Of a DNA stretch of 64,000 bases, positions 1-9,109 are shown in pieces (the stretch's first letter is position 1; every line of letters starts with the position of its first letter). The DNA is from Belnapia arida. GTDB taxonomy: Bacteria > Pseudomonadota > Alphaproteobacteria > Acetobacterales > Acetobacteraceae. The translations under genes were made by a program, and so were the position numbers. The notes beneath the pieces were generated by a model that worked only from the letters and a program-made list of their open reading frames with translations, was not told the DNA's origin and did not search any database. The DNA is taken from contig NZ_JAETWB010000001.1 in NCBI RefSeq assembly GCF_016773205.1, forward strand, positions 248,001-312,000, written 5' to 3'.

Positions 1-942
1 CGGCACCACCACCGTCTCGCCCCCGGCGAGGGGGTTGGGCTGCGCCACCTGCGGCGTCTCGGTGATGCGTATGGTGAGGTTCCCCTGGGCGATGGCGACC
101 GTCGAGACCCGCACATTCGCCCCCATGACGATGGTGCCCGAAGCTTCCTCGATGACGACCCGCGCGACCTGGTCCGGCTCGACGCGAAGCTGCTCGATCT
201 GGGCGAGGAAGCCGACCGGGTCCCGCCCGACCATGGCCAGCGCCACGGTGCGCGGGTCTGTCGCGACCGCCGAGGTGCTGCCGGTGGACTGGTTGATGGC
301 GGCGGCGATGCGCCGGGCCGTCGTCATGTCTGGGTTGCGCAGCGAGAGGCGGATGTTCGGCCGCCCTGCGAGGCTGTAAGGAATCTCCCGCTCCACGATG
401 GCGCCGGAAGCGATGCGCGCACTGGTCGGGACGCCGCGCTGGATGCTGCTGGCCGCCCCGCGCGCCGCGACCGCGCCGGTGGCGACGGCGCCCTGCGCCA
501 CCGCATAGACCTCGCCATCGGCACCGAGCAGCGGCGTCACCACCAGCGTGCCGCCCTGGAGGTTGGTTGCGTCGCCGAGCGCCGAGACGGAGATGTCGAT
601 CCGGCTGCCCGGCCGGGCGAAGGCCGGCAGGTTGGCCGTCACCATCACCGCGGCGACGTTGCGGGTGTCGAGCCGTGCCTCGTTGTCCCGCGTGTTGACG
701 CCGAGCCGCTCCAGCATGCCGATCAGGGATTGCCGGGTGAAGATGGCCGTCCGCAGCCGGTCGCCCGTGCCCGGGAGGCCGACGACGAGGCCGTAGCCGA
801 CGAGCTGGTTGTCCCGCACCCCCTCGACATCGGCGATGTCCTTGATGCGGACGGATTGCGCCGCGGCCGGCCCGGCCAGGAGAAAGGCCAGCGCCAGTGC
901 GGCACACACGATCTTCGCCGTTGCGAAAGCTTTTTTGGCCAC
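1..942 (-). CDS. flgI: Flagellar P-ring protein FlgI (C-terminus beyond left edge)
   Basis: FlgI builds the P-ring around the flagellar rod in the periplasm. The visible 314 codons start at a GTG; an in-frame stop lies a few codons upstream, which fixes the start region. A signal peptide ends at about residue 29 (GPAAAQS). The mature part begins VRIKDIADVEGVRDNQLVGYGLVVGL, the family hallmark when read in pieces, and continues through the GTGDRL and DISVSALGDA stretches. The family is usually about 370 residues, so roughly 60 are missing off the window. A sigma-54-like site lies about 35 bp upstream. fliX is transcribed divergently, an arrangement also known in Caulobacter. Confidence 0.95.
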   Translation of the reverse strand, partial: MAKKAFATAKIVCAALALAFLLAGPAAAQSVRIKDIADVEGVRDNQLVGYGLVVGLPGTGDRLRTAIFTRQSLIGMLERLGVNTRDNEARLDTRNVAAVMVTANLPAFARPGSRIDISVSALGDATNLQGGTLVVTPLLGADGEVYAVAQGAVATGAVAARGAASSIQRGVPTSARIASGAIVEREIPYSLAGRPNIRLSLRNPDMTTARRIAAAINQSTGSTSAVATDPRTVALAMVGRDPVGFLAQIEQLRVEPDQVARVVIEEASGTIVMGANVRVSTVAIAQGNLTIRITETPQVAQPNPLAGGETVVVP

Positions 943-976
943 GCTGCACCTTGTCGGTCACACCGCCCCCGGCATC

Positions 977-991
977 GCAACAGCCATGCCA
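977..991 (-). promoter_or_regulatory. Sigma-54 promoter candidate for flgI
   Basis: Read on the minus strand the site is TGGCATGGCTGTTGC. It differs from the TGGCACG-N4-TTGC consensus at one defined position and has the exact GG-N10-GC spacing. Transcription would start near 966, about 25 nt before the flgI GTG. RpoN control of rod, ring and hook genes is established in Caulobacter; its use here is inferred. Confidence 0.6.
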
Positions 992-1009
992 GGCGCTGCG
1001 GGGGTGAGG

Positions 1010-1026
1010 CCGGCAAGGCTTGCCGG
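1010..1026. promoter_or_regulatory. Perfect 17-nt palindrome between flgI and fliX
   Basis: The sequence CCGGCAAGGCTTGCCGG is an 8-1-8 perfect inverted repeat. A further CTTGCCGG copy occurs at 1040-1047. It lies some 20 bp upstream of the flgI sigma-54 site. It could bind an enhancer protein such as FlbD, which is an inference from position only. Confidence 0.4.
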
Positions 1027-1071
1027 GCAGGGGCTCGGCCTTGCCGGGCAATGGGCAAAAGGAGGTTCGGA

Positions 1072-1494
1072 ATGCACGGGATCGGCAGGCTCGGCGGCAT
1101 CGGCCAGGCCACACCGGCACGCGGCAGGGCCCGCAGCGGGGCGGGCGGCTTCCGTATCGAAGCGGGGGAAAGCGAGGCGGCGCGGGAGGCAGCGGCGACG
1201 GGCGGCATCGCACCGGCCGGGCTTGGCCTGCTCACCTTGCAGGAATACGGCGGCGCGGCGGAGCGCGACGAGGCGGCACAGCGCCGGGCCAGCGACATCC
1301 TTGCGGAACTGACTGCGCTGCAATGCGATATGCTCGGCGGTAGCCGGGCCGACCCCGCTCGGCTGCGGCGGTTGGTGGAGTCGGGTGAGGAGGGCGCCGA
1401 CCCAGCGTTGCGGGAGGTGGTGCAAGGTGTCGTTCTGCGCGCCCAGGTGGAATTGCTGCGCCGCAGCCTGGATGACGCTATGGCCTTTGCGTGA
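1072..1494 (+). CDS. fliX: Flagellar assembly regulator FliX
   Basis: A 140-residue protein with an N-terminal glycine-rich segment (MHGIGRLGGIGQA), a GGFRIE motif and a C-terminal helical region ending in the RAQVELLRRSLDDAM pattern typical of FliX. In Caulobacter FliX works with the sigma-54 activator FlbD to couple late flagellar gene expression to assembly. The start is chosen because GGAGG sits 5-9 nt upstream of this ATG. A longer reading frame runs upstream but lies antisense to flgI. The divergent arrangement with flgI supports the call. Confidence 0.85.
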   Translation: MHGIGRLGGIGQATPARGRARSGAGGFRIEAGESEAAREAAATGGIAPAGLGLLTLQEYGGAAERDEAAQRRASDILAELTALQCDMLGGSRADPARLRRLVESGEEGADPALREVVQGVVLRAQVELLRRSLDDAMAFA

Positions 1495-1628
1495 AAACCG
1501 CGTTCTGCCAGCAATTTGCGGTATCGCAACCCCTTGGCTTTCGCCTGGACCCGCCTGTATGGTCCGGCCGCGTCAAGGGGCCGGGGCGGCGTGCCTGGGT
1601 CCCCAAGCGGAATGGGGCCGTCCAGACA

Positions 1629-2045
1629 ATGCTGATCACCCTCCCGCCCGATTACCGTCCCACGGACGACGAAGAGTTCATGAGTTCACGGCAACAGGAG
1701 TATTTCCGCCAGAAGCTGCGGCGCTGGCGGCTCGACCTGTTGCGAGAGGCGGGGGATACGCTGGCGAGCCTCTCAGCTGGCGGCATCTCGGAGGCCGACC
1801 TCACCGACCGGGCCAGCGTCGAGACCGATCGTGCCCTTGAACTCCGCACGCGTGATCGCGCCCGCAAGCTGATCTCCAAGATCGACCAGGCGCTGGAGCG
1901 GATAGAGAACGGCACCTACGGCTATTGCGAGGAGACCGGGGAGCCGATCGGCCTCCGCCGCCTTGAGGCCCGGCCGATCGCGACGCTCTCCATCGAGGCG
2001 CAGGAGCGCCACGAGCGCATGGAGCGGGTCCACCGCGACGATTGA
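1629..2045 (+). CDS. dksA: RNA polymerase-binding transcription factor DksA
   Basis: A 138-residue DksA/TraR-family protein. The coiled-coil region spans roughly residues 20-95 and the C-terminal zinc-finger-like module has YGYCEETGEPI followed by LEARPIATLSIEAQE. Only the first cysteine of the usual CxxC...CxxC finger is present; T, A and T occupy the other positions, a form known in alphaproteobacterial DksA. DksA binds the polymerase secondary channel and mediates (p)ppGpp responses. The frame is open upstream to 1491, but the ATG at 1629 gives the normal family length. It directly follows fliX. Confidence 0.9.
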   Translation: MLITLPPDYRPTDDEEFMSSRQQEYFRQKLRRWRLDLLREAGDTLASLSAGGISEADLTDRASVETDRALELRTRDRARKLISKIDQALERIENGTYGYCEETGEPIGLRRLEARPIATLSIEAQERHERMERVHRDD

Positions 2046-2069
2046 GGCGGGCGCCCAAGGGGCCGGAAT

Positions 2070-3026
2070 TCATGGCGCGCGGATGTTGCGTGCCTGGATG
2101 ATGCCACCCCATTTGGCGACCTCCCGGCTGAAATAGCCCGGCCATTCCGCTGGCCCTTCGGCGAGAATGGCGATGCCCGCGGCTTCCAGCCTCGCCGCCA
2201 CCTCCGGCGCCCGCAGTGCCGCCGCGCTGGCCGAGGCGAGCACCCGGATGATGGGCTCCGGCGTTCCGGCTGGGGCAAGCATGGCGAAATCCGTCGAACT
2301 CTCGAAACCCGGCAGGCCCGCTTCGGCGATCGTCGGCACCTCCGGCGCCAGCGCCGCACGCCGAGCCGTCGAGGTGCCGATCGGCCGTGCCTGCCCGCTC
2401 GCCAGGAAGGGCAGGGCAGTGATGAGGTCGATGAAGGTCACCTGCGTCTCCCCCGCCAGCAGCGCCTGCGCTGCCGGCCCGCCGCCGCGATAGGGGACGT
2501 GCAGCATGGAGATGTCGGCCATCGCCATCAGCATCTCGGTCGCCAGATGGCTGGTGCCGCCGATGCCGGAGGTGCCGAAGCTGAACCCGCCCGGCCTCGC
2601 CCGCGCCAGAGCGAGGAACTCCCCAAGGTTTCGCGCCGGGACGGCAGGGTGCAGGCAGAGGATCTGCGGGCTGCTGGCGAGCAGCGAGATGCCGGTGAAG
2701 GCTGCCGCATTGTCGTAGGGCAGCGCCGACAGATGCGGCGCGATGGCATAGGTGCTGTTGGTGCCGACCAGAAGCGTCGCCCCGTCCGGCCGGGCGCGGG
2801 CGACGTAGTTGTGGCCGAGCGTCCCCGTCGCGCCCGGCCGGTTCTCGACGACGAAGGGCTGGCCGAGATCCATCGCCATCCGCTGCGCCAGGATGCGCGC
2901 CACGCCGTCGGAGGAGCCGCCTGCCGGCCAGGGATTGACGATGGTCACCAGCCGGTCGGGATAGGCGCCCTGCGCCCGGGCAACAGCCGGCAGCGCGAGG
3001 CCCGCGAGCAGCGTCCGGCGGCGCAT
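2070..3026 (-). CDS. Bug/TctC-family periplasmic solute-binding protein
   Basis: A 318-residue binding protein of the tripartite tricarboxylate transporter type. It has a signal peptide (MRRRTLLAGLALPAVARAQ) and then the family signatures PDRLVTIVNPWPAGGSSD, GQPFVVENRPGA and HVPYRGGGPA. These proteins capture carboxylates or similar small molecules, often without membrane subunits encoded alongside. Its start codon overlaps the stop of the hydantoinase-A-like gene (TGATG), so it is translationally coupled and probably binds the substrate or a relative of the substrate of that enzyme. The ligand cannot be read from the sequence. Confidence 0.9.
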   Translation of the reverse strand: MRRRTLLAGLALPAVARAQGAYPDRLVTIVNPWPAGGSSDGVARILAQRMAMDLGQPFVVENRPGATGTLGHNYVARARPDGATLLVGTNSTYAIAPHLSALPYDNAAAFTGISLLASSPQILCLHPAVPARNLGEFLALARARPGGFSFGTSGIGGTSHLATEMLMAMADISMLHVPYRGGGPAAQALLAGETQVTFIDLITALPFLASGQARPIGTSTARRAALAPEVPTIAEAGLPGFESSTDFAMLAPAGTPEPIIRVLASASAAALRAPEVAARLEAAGIAILAEGPAEWPGYFSREVAKWGGIIQARNIRAP

Positions 3027-5110
3027 CAGCCGAGCTCCAGCAGCAGGTTGAGCTGCGCATCGACCGAGACGCGCGTCCCCGGGCCGATGACGCAGGTGGA
3101 TTCCCGCTCCTCCACCAAGGCCGGCCCGGCGAAACCCATGCCGGGGCGGAGGGCGTAGCGGTCATAGACCGGGCAGGGCAGGGCGCCGTGGCCCTCGAAG
3201 GTGACGGGCCGCTCGCCGCGCGGCACCGGCCGGTCGTCTGCCTGCGCAGCACCTTCCGGGGCGCGGATGCGGATGTCCTGTCCAGGCGCGGCGCAGGCCA
3301 GGCGCCAGGACAGCGCCTCGATCGGCTGGTCCTCCACCACCCGGCCGAAGCGGGTGCGGTAGCTGTCGAAGAAGGCGCGGCGGATGGCGGGCAGGTCAGC
3401 CTCGCCGAGCGAGATCACCGGCAGCGGCACGGCAATCTCGAAGCCCTGGCCGACATGGCGCATATCGGCGGTCGGAGTGAGGGCGATGGCGGCCGGGTCC
3501 GCCCCCGCCTCGGCGAGAAGGGCGCGGCCCTCCTCGGCCATCTCCGCGATGAGCCCGTTCACCACGGACCAGTCGAGCCGCTCCAGCCGGCCGACATGGC
3601 TGCGCACCATGTCGGTCGCGGGCGGGGCGACGAGGAAGCCGAGCGCCGAGGCGACGCCGGCGCCAAGCGGCACCAGCACCCGCCCAATTTTCAGCAGCCG
3701 CGCCAGGTTCCAGGCATGCACCGGCCCCGCGCCGCCGAAGGCGATCAGCGTATAGCCGCGCGGATCACGCCCCTTCTCGGCGAGGTGCATGCGCGTCGCC
3801 GCCGCCATGGTCTCGTCGACGATGCGCTGCACGCCGAGCGCCGCCTCGACCGGCGGCAGGCGAAGCGCCTCGGCCACGCCCTCGGCGAAGGCGCGACGCA
3901 CGCGGTCCGGGTCGAGCGCCATCTCGCCGCCGAGGAAATAGCCTGGGTCGAGCCGTCCGAGCAGCAGGTCGGCATCGGTCACGCAGGGCTCGGTGCCGCC
4001 ACGGCCGTAGCAGACGGGCCCCGGCACGGCGCCGGCGCTGCGCGGGCCGACCTTCATCAGCCCGGAGCCCTGCTCGATCCGGGCGATGGAGCCGCCGCCG
4101 GCGCCGATCTCAATCATGTCGACGACCGAGACCTTCAGCGGCAGGCCGCTGCCCTTGACGAAGCGGCGCACGCGGCCTGCCTCGAAGTCGAATTTATGGT
4201 CCGGCGCGCCATCCTCGACGAGGCACATCTTCGCCGTGGTGCCGCCCATGTCGTAGCTGACGACGCGGTCCAGCCCCGCGAGGCGTGCGAGGAAGGCGGC
4301 GGCCATGGCGCCGGCGGCGGGGCCGCTCTCGATCAGGCGGATGGGGAATTCCTTCGCCTCGCGCACCGCCGCGATGCCGCCGCCGGAGAGCATCACATAG
4401 AGGCGCCCGCCGAAGCCGATGCCCGTGAGGTCCGCTTCCAGCTTGTCGAGGTAGCGGCGCATGCGCGGCTGGACATAGGCATTGGCGCAGGCGGTGGACG
4501 TCCGCTCGTACTCGCGGATTTCGGGCGCGACCTCGGCGGAGAGGGTGAGCGCCAGGCGCGGATAGAGCTTGCGGACGATCTCGCCGGCGCGGCGCTCGTG
4601 CCGGGCGTCGCGGTAGCTGTGCAGGAAGCCGATGGCCAGCGCCTCGATCCGCCCGCCCTCGACCAGGTCGGTGACCTCGCGGGCCACGGCGATCTCGTCG
4701 AGCGGCAGCAGCTCCGTCCCCTCGGCATCGAGCCGGCCGGGGATCTCGCGGCGGAGGTGGCGCGGGACCAGCGTCGGCGGCGCCTCAAGGAAGAGATCGT
4801 AGAGGTCATAGCGGATCTCCCGCCCGATCTCGATGGCATCGCGGAAGCCCGCCGTGGCCAGCAGCCCGACCCGGGCGCCGGTGCGCTCGATGACGGTGTT
4901 CGTCACCAGCGTCGTGCCGTGGACGATGCTGGTGAGGTCGCGCGGGGCGAGCCCGGCTTCGCGCAGGATGCGCTGCGTGCCCTCGACGATGGCGCGCGAC
5001 GGGTCGTCCGGCGTGGTCAGCAGCTTGCCGGTATGGACCGCGTCGCGCTGCGGGTCATGCAGGACGAGATCGGTGAAGGTGCCGCCGACATCGACGCCGA
5101 GCCGGGCCAT
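3026..5110 (-). CDS. Hydantoinase/oxoprolinase family protein, A subunit
   Basis: A 694-residue HyuA-type ATP-dependent hydrolase or carboxylase subunit. It begins MARLGVDVGGTFTDLVL, the nucleotide-binding phosphate-1 motif of the ASKHA fold. It also carries SIVHGTTLVTNTVIERTGA, the SYDMGGTTAKMCLV phosphate-2 motif and LIAFGGAGPVHAWNLA. Members open 5-oxoproline or N-methylhydantoin rings, or carboxylate ketones, together with a B subunit. The B subunit is encoded immediately upstream with a one-base gap, and a binding protein follows downstream. The substrate is unknown. Confidence 0.92.
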   Translation of the reverse strand: MARLGVDVGGTFTDLVLHDPQRDAVHTGKLLTTPDDPSRAIVEGTQRILREAGLAPRDLTSIVHGTTLVTNTVIERTGARVGLLATAGFRDAIEIGREIRYDLYDLFLEAPPTLVPRHLRREIPGRLDAEGTELLPLDEIAVAREVTDLVEGGRIEALAIGFLHSYRDARHERRAGEIVRKLYPRLALTLSAEVAPEIREYERTSTACANAYVQPRMRRYLDKLEADLTGIGFGGRLYVMLSGGGIAAVREAKEFPIRLIESGPAAGAMAAAFLARLAGLDRVVSYDMGGTTAKMCLVEDGAPDHKFDFEAGRVRRFVKGSGLPLKVSVVDMIEIGAGGGSIARIEQGSGLMKVGPRSAGAVPGPVCYGRGGTEPCVTDADLLLGRLDPGYFLGGEMALDPDRVRRAFAEGVAEALRLPPVEAALGVQRIVDETMAAATRMHLAEKGRDPRGYTLIAFGGAGPVHAWNLARLLKIGRVLVPLGAGVASALGFLVAPPATDMVRSHVGRLERLDWSVVNGLIAEMAEEGRALLAEAGADPAAIALTPTADMRHVGQGFEIAVPLPVISLGEADLPAIRRAFFDSYRTRFGRVVEDQPIEALSWRLACAAPGQDIRIRAPEGAAQADDRPVPRGERPVTFEGHGALPCPVYDRYALRPGMGFAGPALVEERESTCVIGPGTRVSVDAQLNLLLELG

Positions 5111-5111
5111 C

Positions 5112-6752
5112 TCAGCGCCCCCTATAGGGTTTGGGGTCGGTGACGTAGCCGTCGCGCAGGTCGGCGGCGAGCGCGGCCGGATCGCGCTCGGCGGGCGGGC
5201 CGTAGCCGCCGCCGCCGGCGTAGCGCATGACGAGGCGCGTGCCGGGGACGATGGTGGTGCGGGATTTTGGATGCGGCCGCGTGCCGTCGCTCATCACGAT
5301 CTCAGCCGCCGCGCCGGGCGCGCCGCCGAGCAACCCGCCGGCCGGATGGTCGCGCCGGTCGGAGAGCAGCGAGAGGCGGAGCGGCCCGGGCGAGCGCACC
5401 TCGATCACCGCCTCCTGCCCGAGCCCGCCGCGGAACTGGCCGGGCCCGCCGCTGTCGGGGCGGAGCTGCTTGGCCCAGACGACGAGCGGGGCGACGCTCT
5501 CGAAGGCCTCGATGCTGCCGGCACCGGCATTGGTGGGGAAGGCGGTGGTCGGCAGCCCGTCGCGGTGCGGGCAGGCGCCCATGCCGCCCGAGGCGAAGAG
5601 CACCTGGCTGAACCGGTCCCCCGCCCGGTCGAGGCCGGAGAACAGCGCCCGCATGGTCGGCGCCCCGCCGCATTCGGCGATGACCTGGCGCGGGATGACG
5701 TCGCTCATCGCCTTGTAGATGGCGCCCGCCAGCAGGTGGCCGGTGAGCTGCCGCGCGCTGACCGGCGCCGGGAAGCGCGGGTTGAGGATGCTGCCCTCCG
5801 GCGCCCGCACCTCGATGGCGCGGTAGCTGCCCTCGTTGCGCGGGGTGAAGGGGTCGAGCGCGCATTTCACGGGATAGACGGCATAGGCATGGGTGTAGTT
5901 CATCACGCAATTGATGCCGCGATCGACCTGCGGGCTGCTGCCGGCGAAGTCGATCACCATGCGCTCGCCCTCGACCGTCACGGTGCAGGCGATGGTCGTC
6001 ACATGCTCGTCGAAGCCGTCGGCCTCGATGCTGGCGGACCAGCTGCCGTCGGGCAGCGTGGCGATGGCCTGCCGCATGGCGCGGTCGGCGCGGGCATGCA
6101 GCGCGCGGCCGAGGGATTGCAGGTCGTCGAGCTTCGCATCCTCGAGGAACTCGGCGAGGCGGGCGGCGCAGACCTCGTTCGCGGTGATCTGCGCCTCGAG
6201 GTCGCCGAGCACCTGCTTCGGCACGCGGACATTGGCGAGGAAGAGCTCCAGCAGCGCCTCGTTCCGCACCCCCTCGCGCAGCAGGCGCATCGGCGGGATG
6301 CGGACGCCTTCCTCGAAGACCTCGCGGCAATCGGCCGACCAGAGGCTGCCGCCGACATCCGGGCTATGGGCGATGGAACCGGCGAAGCCGACCAGCGCGC
6401 CGCGGTGGAAGATCGGCGTGACGGCGGTGATGTCCGGCAGGTGGCCGGTCGCCAGCCAGGGATCATTGGTGACGACGCAATCGCCCGGCCGCCAGTCCTC
6501 GGCCGGGAAGCGTTGCAGGAAATGCTTCACCGTCTTCGGCAGGATGCAGGAGAAGCTGGCGATGCCGCCGGTATTCTCGCTGATGCTGTCGCCGTTGCGG
6601 TCCATCAGCACGCAGGCGAAGTCATTGGATTCGCGGACGATGGTGGAGAAGGCGGTGCGCAGCAGCGCCGCCGCGGCCTCGTCGGCGATGGAGATCAGCC
6701 GGCTCCAGAGGATCTCGAGGGTGATCGGATCGAAGCCTTCGTCCTCGGCCAT
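5112..6752 (-). CDS. Hydantoinase/oxoprolinase family protein, B subunit
   Basis: A 546-residue HyuB-type subunit. It begins MAEDEGFDPITLEILWSRL, followed by DEAAAALLRTAFSTIVRESNDFACVL and ITAVTPIFHRG, and carries a C-terminal GGGYGPPAERDPAALAADLRDGYVT segment, all typical of the family. It forms a complex with the A subunit encoded one base downstream. The frame is open far upstream, but that part is antisense to the divergent binding-protein gene. The ATG at 6752 gives the family N-terminus and usual length. The 105-bp gap to the divergent gene should hold promoters for both directions. Confidence 0.92.
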   Translation of the reverse strand: MAEDEGFDPITLEILWSRLISIADEAAAALLRTAFSTIVRESNDFACVLMDRNGDSISENTGGIASFSCILPKTVKHFLQRFPAEDWRPGDCVVTNDPWLATGHLPDITAVTPIFHRGALVGFAGSIAHSPDVGGSLWSADCREVFEEGVRIPPMRLLREGVRNEALLELFLANVRVPKQVLGDLEAQITANEVCAARLAEFLEDAKLDDLQSLGRALHARADRAMRQAIATLPDGSWSASIEADGFDEHVTTIACTVTVEGERMVIDFAGSSPQVDRGINCVMNYTHAYAVYPVKCALDPFTPRNEGSYRAIEVRAPEGSILNPRFPAPVSARQLTGHLLAGAIYKAMSDVIPRQVIAECGGAPTMRALFSGLDRAGDRFSQVLFASGGMGACPHRDGLPTTAFPTNAGAGSIEAFESVAPLVVWAKQLRPDSGGPGQFRGGLGQEAVIEVRSPGPLRLSLLSDRRDHPAGGLLGGAPGAAAEIVMSDGTRPHPKSRTTIVPGTRLVMRYAGGGGYGPPAERDPAALAADLRDGYVTDPKPYRGR

Positions 6753-6857
6753 GCCTGCATCCCCTGCGGTTCTGGGGAGCCTATGCGGCGCGGGCAGCAC
6801 CCCGCAAGATTGACAGCGCCCGCCATGCCGGAGAGGCTTGCGGCCCGGAGGAAATTC

Positions 6858-7826
6858 ATGCGCCCCATTGCCCGGCGTCCCCTGCTGGCCGGCCTGCTCG
6901 CGGCCCCATCGTTCGCGCGGGCGCAGCCGACTTGGCCAAGCCGGCCGGTGCGGGTGGTGGTGCCTTTCCCGCCAGGCGGCTCCAACGATGTCGTCGCGCG
7001 ACCCCTGGCGGATCGGTTGCAGGCGCGGCTCGGCCAGCCCTTCGTCGTCGAGAACCGCGGCGGCGCGGGCGGGGCGATCGGCGCCGGCCAGGTCGCGCAG
7101 GCGCCGGCCGATGGCTATACGCTGATGGTCACCTCCTCCTCCTTCCCGACCAGCGCCATCCTGCAGAAACCCGGCTGGGATGCGGAGGCGAGCTTCGACG
7201 CGGTGGCGCTGCTGGCGCGCGCGCCCTTCTTCATCATGGTCAACCCGGAGGTTCCGGTGCGCGACGTGAAGGAGCTGGTCGCGCTGGCGAAGGCTAAACC
7301 CGGCGGCCTCGACTACGCCACCTCCGGCGCCGGCGGGATCAACCACTTCATCTCCGAGTATTTCTGCCAGCGCGCCGGCATCCGCATGAACCATGTCCCC
7401 TATCGCGGCACCGCGCCGGCGGTGACGGACCTCGTGGCGGGGACGATTCCGGTGATGATCACGACGGTCGCCAGCGCGAATGCCGCCATCCGCGATGGGC
7501 GCGTCCGCGTCATCGCCGCGACGGCACCGGGCGGCGGGTTGCCGCCGGAAGCGCCGCCGGTGCCGACCGTGCGCGAGGCCGGCATCGACTACGAGGCCGC
7601 CATTTGGTGGGGGCTGCTGGCGCCGCGCGGCCTGCCGGCCGATACGCGCGCCGCAATCCATGCGGCGGTGAATGCGGCGCTCGGCGATGCTAACCTCGCC
7701 CGCATCTATGCCGCGGAGGGGGCGACGCCCTCGCCGGTCGGGCCGGAGGAATTCCCTGCCATCCTGCATGCCGATCTCGCCCGCTGGCGCGAGGTGGCAC
7801 GCATCGCGGAGATCCGCGCCGAATGA
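6858..7826 (+). CDS. Bug/TctC-family periplasmic solute-binding protein
   Basis: A 322-residue binding protein with signal peptide MRPIARRPLLAGLLAAPSF-ARAQ. It has the motifs RPVRVVVPFPPGGSNDV, GQPFVVENRGGAGG and MNHVPYRGTAPA. GGAGGA lies just upstream of the ATG. Its stop overlaps the CoA-transferase start by four bases (ATGA). It is divergent from the hydantoinase operon, which ends in a second protein of the same family, so the locus pairs two Bug proteins with two different enzyme types. Confidence 0.92.
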   Translation: MRPIARRPLLAGLLAAPSFARAQPTWPSRPVRVVVPFPPGGSNDVVARPLADRLQARLGQPFVVENRGGAGGAIGAGQVAQAPADGYTLMVTSSSFPTSAILQKPGWDAEASFDAVALLARAPFFIMVNPEVPVRDVKELVALAKAKPGGLDYATSGAGGINHFISEYFCQRAGIRMNHVPYRGTAPAVTDLVAGTIPVMITTVASANAAIRDGRVRVIAATAPGGGLPPEAPPVPTVREAGIDYEAAIWWGLLAPRGLPADTRAAIHAAVNAALGDANLARIYAAEGATPSPVGPEEFPAILHADLARWREVARIAEIRAE

Positions 7827-9046
7827 CGCCGCATCGCCACGAATTCGATCCCAACGCGACGGGTGCGCTGCACGGGCTGCGGGTGCTCGACCTGTCGCGC
7901 CTCGTCGCCGGGAATGTGCTGACCAAGGTGCTGGCCGACCACGGTGCCGAGGTGGTGAAGCTCGAGCCGCCGGAGGGCGACACGCTGCGCGCCTGGCGCA
8001 TCCGCGGCGTTTCCACCACCTGGAAGACGCTGAGCCGCAACAAGCTCTCGGTCTGCCTGGCGCTGCGCGATCCGCGTGCCATTGAGGTGGTGAAGCGCAT
8101 GGCAGCGGAGGCGGCGATGCTGGTGGAGAGCTTCCGCCCCGGAGTGCTGGAAGCGATGGGCCTCGCGCCGGAGGTGCTGCTGGCGATCAACCCGCGCCTC
8201 GTCATCGTGCGCATCAGTGGCTGGGGGCAGGATGGGCCATACCGGCACAAGCCGGGCTTCGGCACGCTGGTCGAGGGCTATGCCGGCTTCGCCGCGGTCA
8301 ACGGCTTCGCCGATCGGGAGCCGGTGCTGCCGCCGATGTACATGGCCGACGGCTATGCAGGGCTCTATGGCGCGGCAACGGCGATGATCGCGCTGCGCCA
8401 TGCGGAGGCGACCGGGCAGGGGCAGGTGATCGACCTGACGCTCTTCGACCCGATCCATGTGATGATGGAGCCGCAGCACGCCAACTGGCAGCTCACGCAG
8501 CAGTTGAAGCCGCGCACCGGCAGCCGCAGCACCAATGCCGTGCCGCGCAATGCCTACCAGACGCGCGATGGCGGCTGGGTCTGCCTCTCCGCCTCGACCC
8601 AGGGGATGACGGAGAAGCTGTTCCGCAACATCGGCCGACCGGATTTGATCGAGGATCCGCGCTTCCGCACCAATGCCGACCGGGTGCGGCACGGCGAGGC
8701 GCTGGATGCCATCATCGGGGCCTATATCGCGGAGCGGAGCCTCGCCGAGGCGCTCGCGCATTTCGACGCGGCGGGCGTCACGATCGGCCCGATCATGGAT
8801 GCGGAGATGCTGGTTGGAGACCCTTACGTGATCGAGCGCGAGGCGGTGATCGCCGTGCCCGACGAGGAGATGCCGGAGGGCTGGCTGCCGATGCATGGCA
8901 TGGTGCCGCGGCTCTCGGCGACGCCCGGCATCCTCGCCCGGCCGGCGCCGCGCCTCGGCGAGCATAACCACGCCGTGCTCGGCCCGGTGCTCGGCGAGGA
9001 TGAGGTCGCCCGGCTGCGGGACGCGGGCGTGTTGCGCGAGGGGTAA
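7823..9046 (+). CDS. CaiB/BaiF family CoA-transferase (class III)
   Basis: A 407-residue class III CoA-transferase. The N-terminal LRVLDLSRLVAGNVLTKVLADHGAEVVKLEPPEGD and the following RNKLSVCLALRDP and LVESFRPGVLEAMGL stretches are diagnostic. The family transfers CoA between organic acids such as formate/oxalate, carnitine or succinate/hydroxy acids, with a catalytic aspartate, probably in the MYMADGYAGLYGA segment. Coupling to the upstream binding protein suggests an imported carboxylate is activated to its CoA ester. The exact acids are not predictable. Confidence 0.92.
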   Translation: MTPHRHEFDPNATGALHGLRVLDLSRLVAGNVLTKVLADHGAEVVKLEPPEGDTLRAWRIRGVSTTWKTLSRNKLSVCLALRDPRAIEVVKRMAAEAAMLVESFRPGVLEAMGLAPEVLLAINPRLVIVRISGWGQDGPYRHKPGFGTLVEGYAGFAAVNGFADREPVLPPMYMADGYAGLYGAATAMIALRHAEATGQGQVIDLTLFDPIHVMMEPQHANWQLTQQLKPRTGSRSTNAVPRNAYQTRDGGWVCLSASTQGMTEKLFRNIGRPDLIEDPRFRTNADRVRHGEALDAIIGAYIAERSLAEALAHFDAAGVTIGPIMDAEMLVGDPYVIEREAVIAVPDEEMPEGWLPMHGMVPRLSATPGILARPAPRLGEHNHAVLGPVLGEDEVARLRDAGVLREG

Positions 9047-9109
9047 CACCCGCATCCGGAACCATCCGCCTCCCTGGCTGTTGTGCCGGCGAAGCGGGAG
9101 GCCCTGGTC

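Noticed and set aside
1030-1044. Sigma-54-like site GGGGCTCGGCCTTGC facing fliX
   Set aside because: Spacing fits but it lacks the conserved TGGCAC; GC-rich sequence makes such partial matches common. Kept only as a remark in the flgI-fliX finding.
4833-7826. A 997-codon plus-strand open frame across the hydantoinase genes
   Set aside because: Only its 3' third (from 6858) encodes a real binding protein. The rest is antisense to hyuA/hyuB-type genes, with Arg/Gly/Ala-rich sequence lacking any domain.
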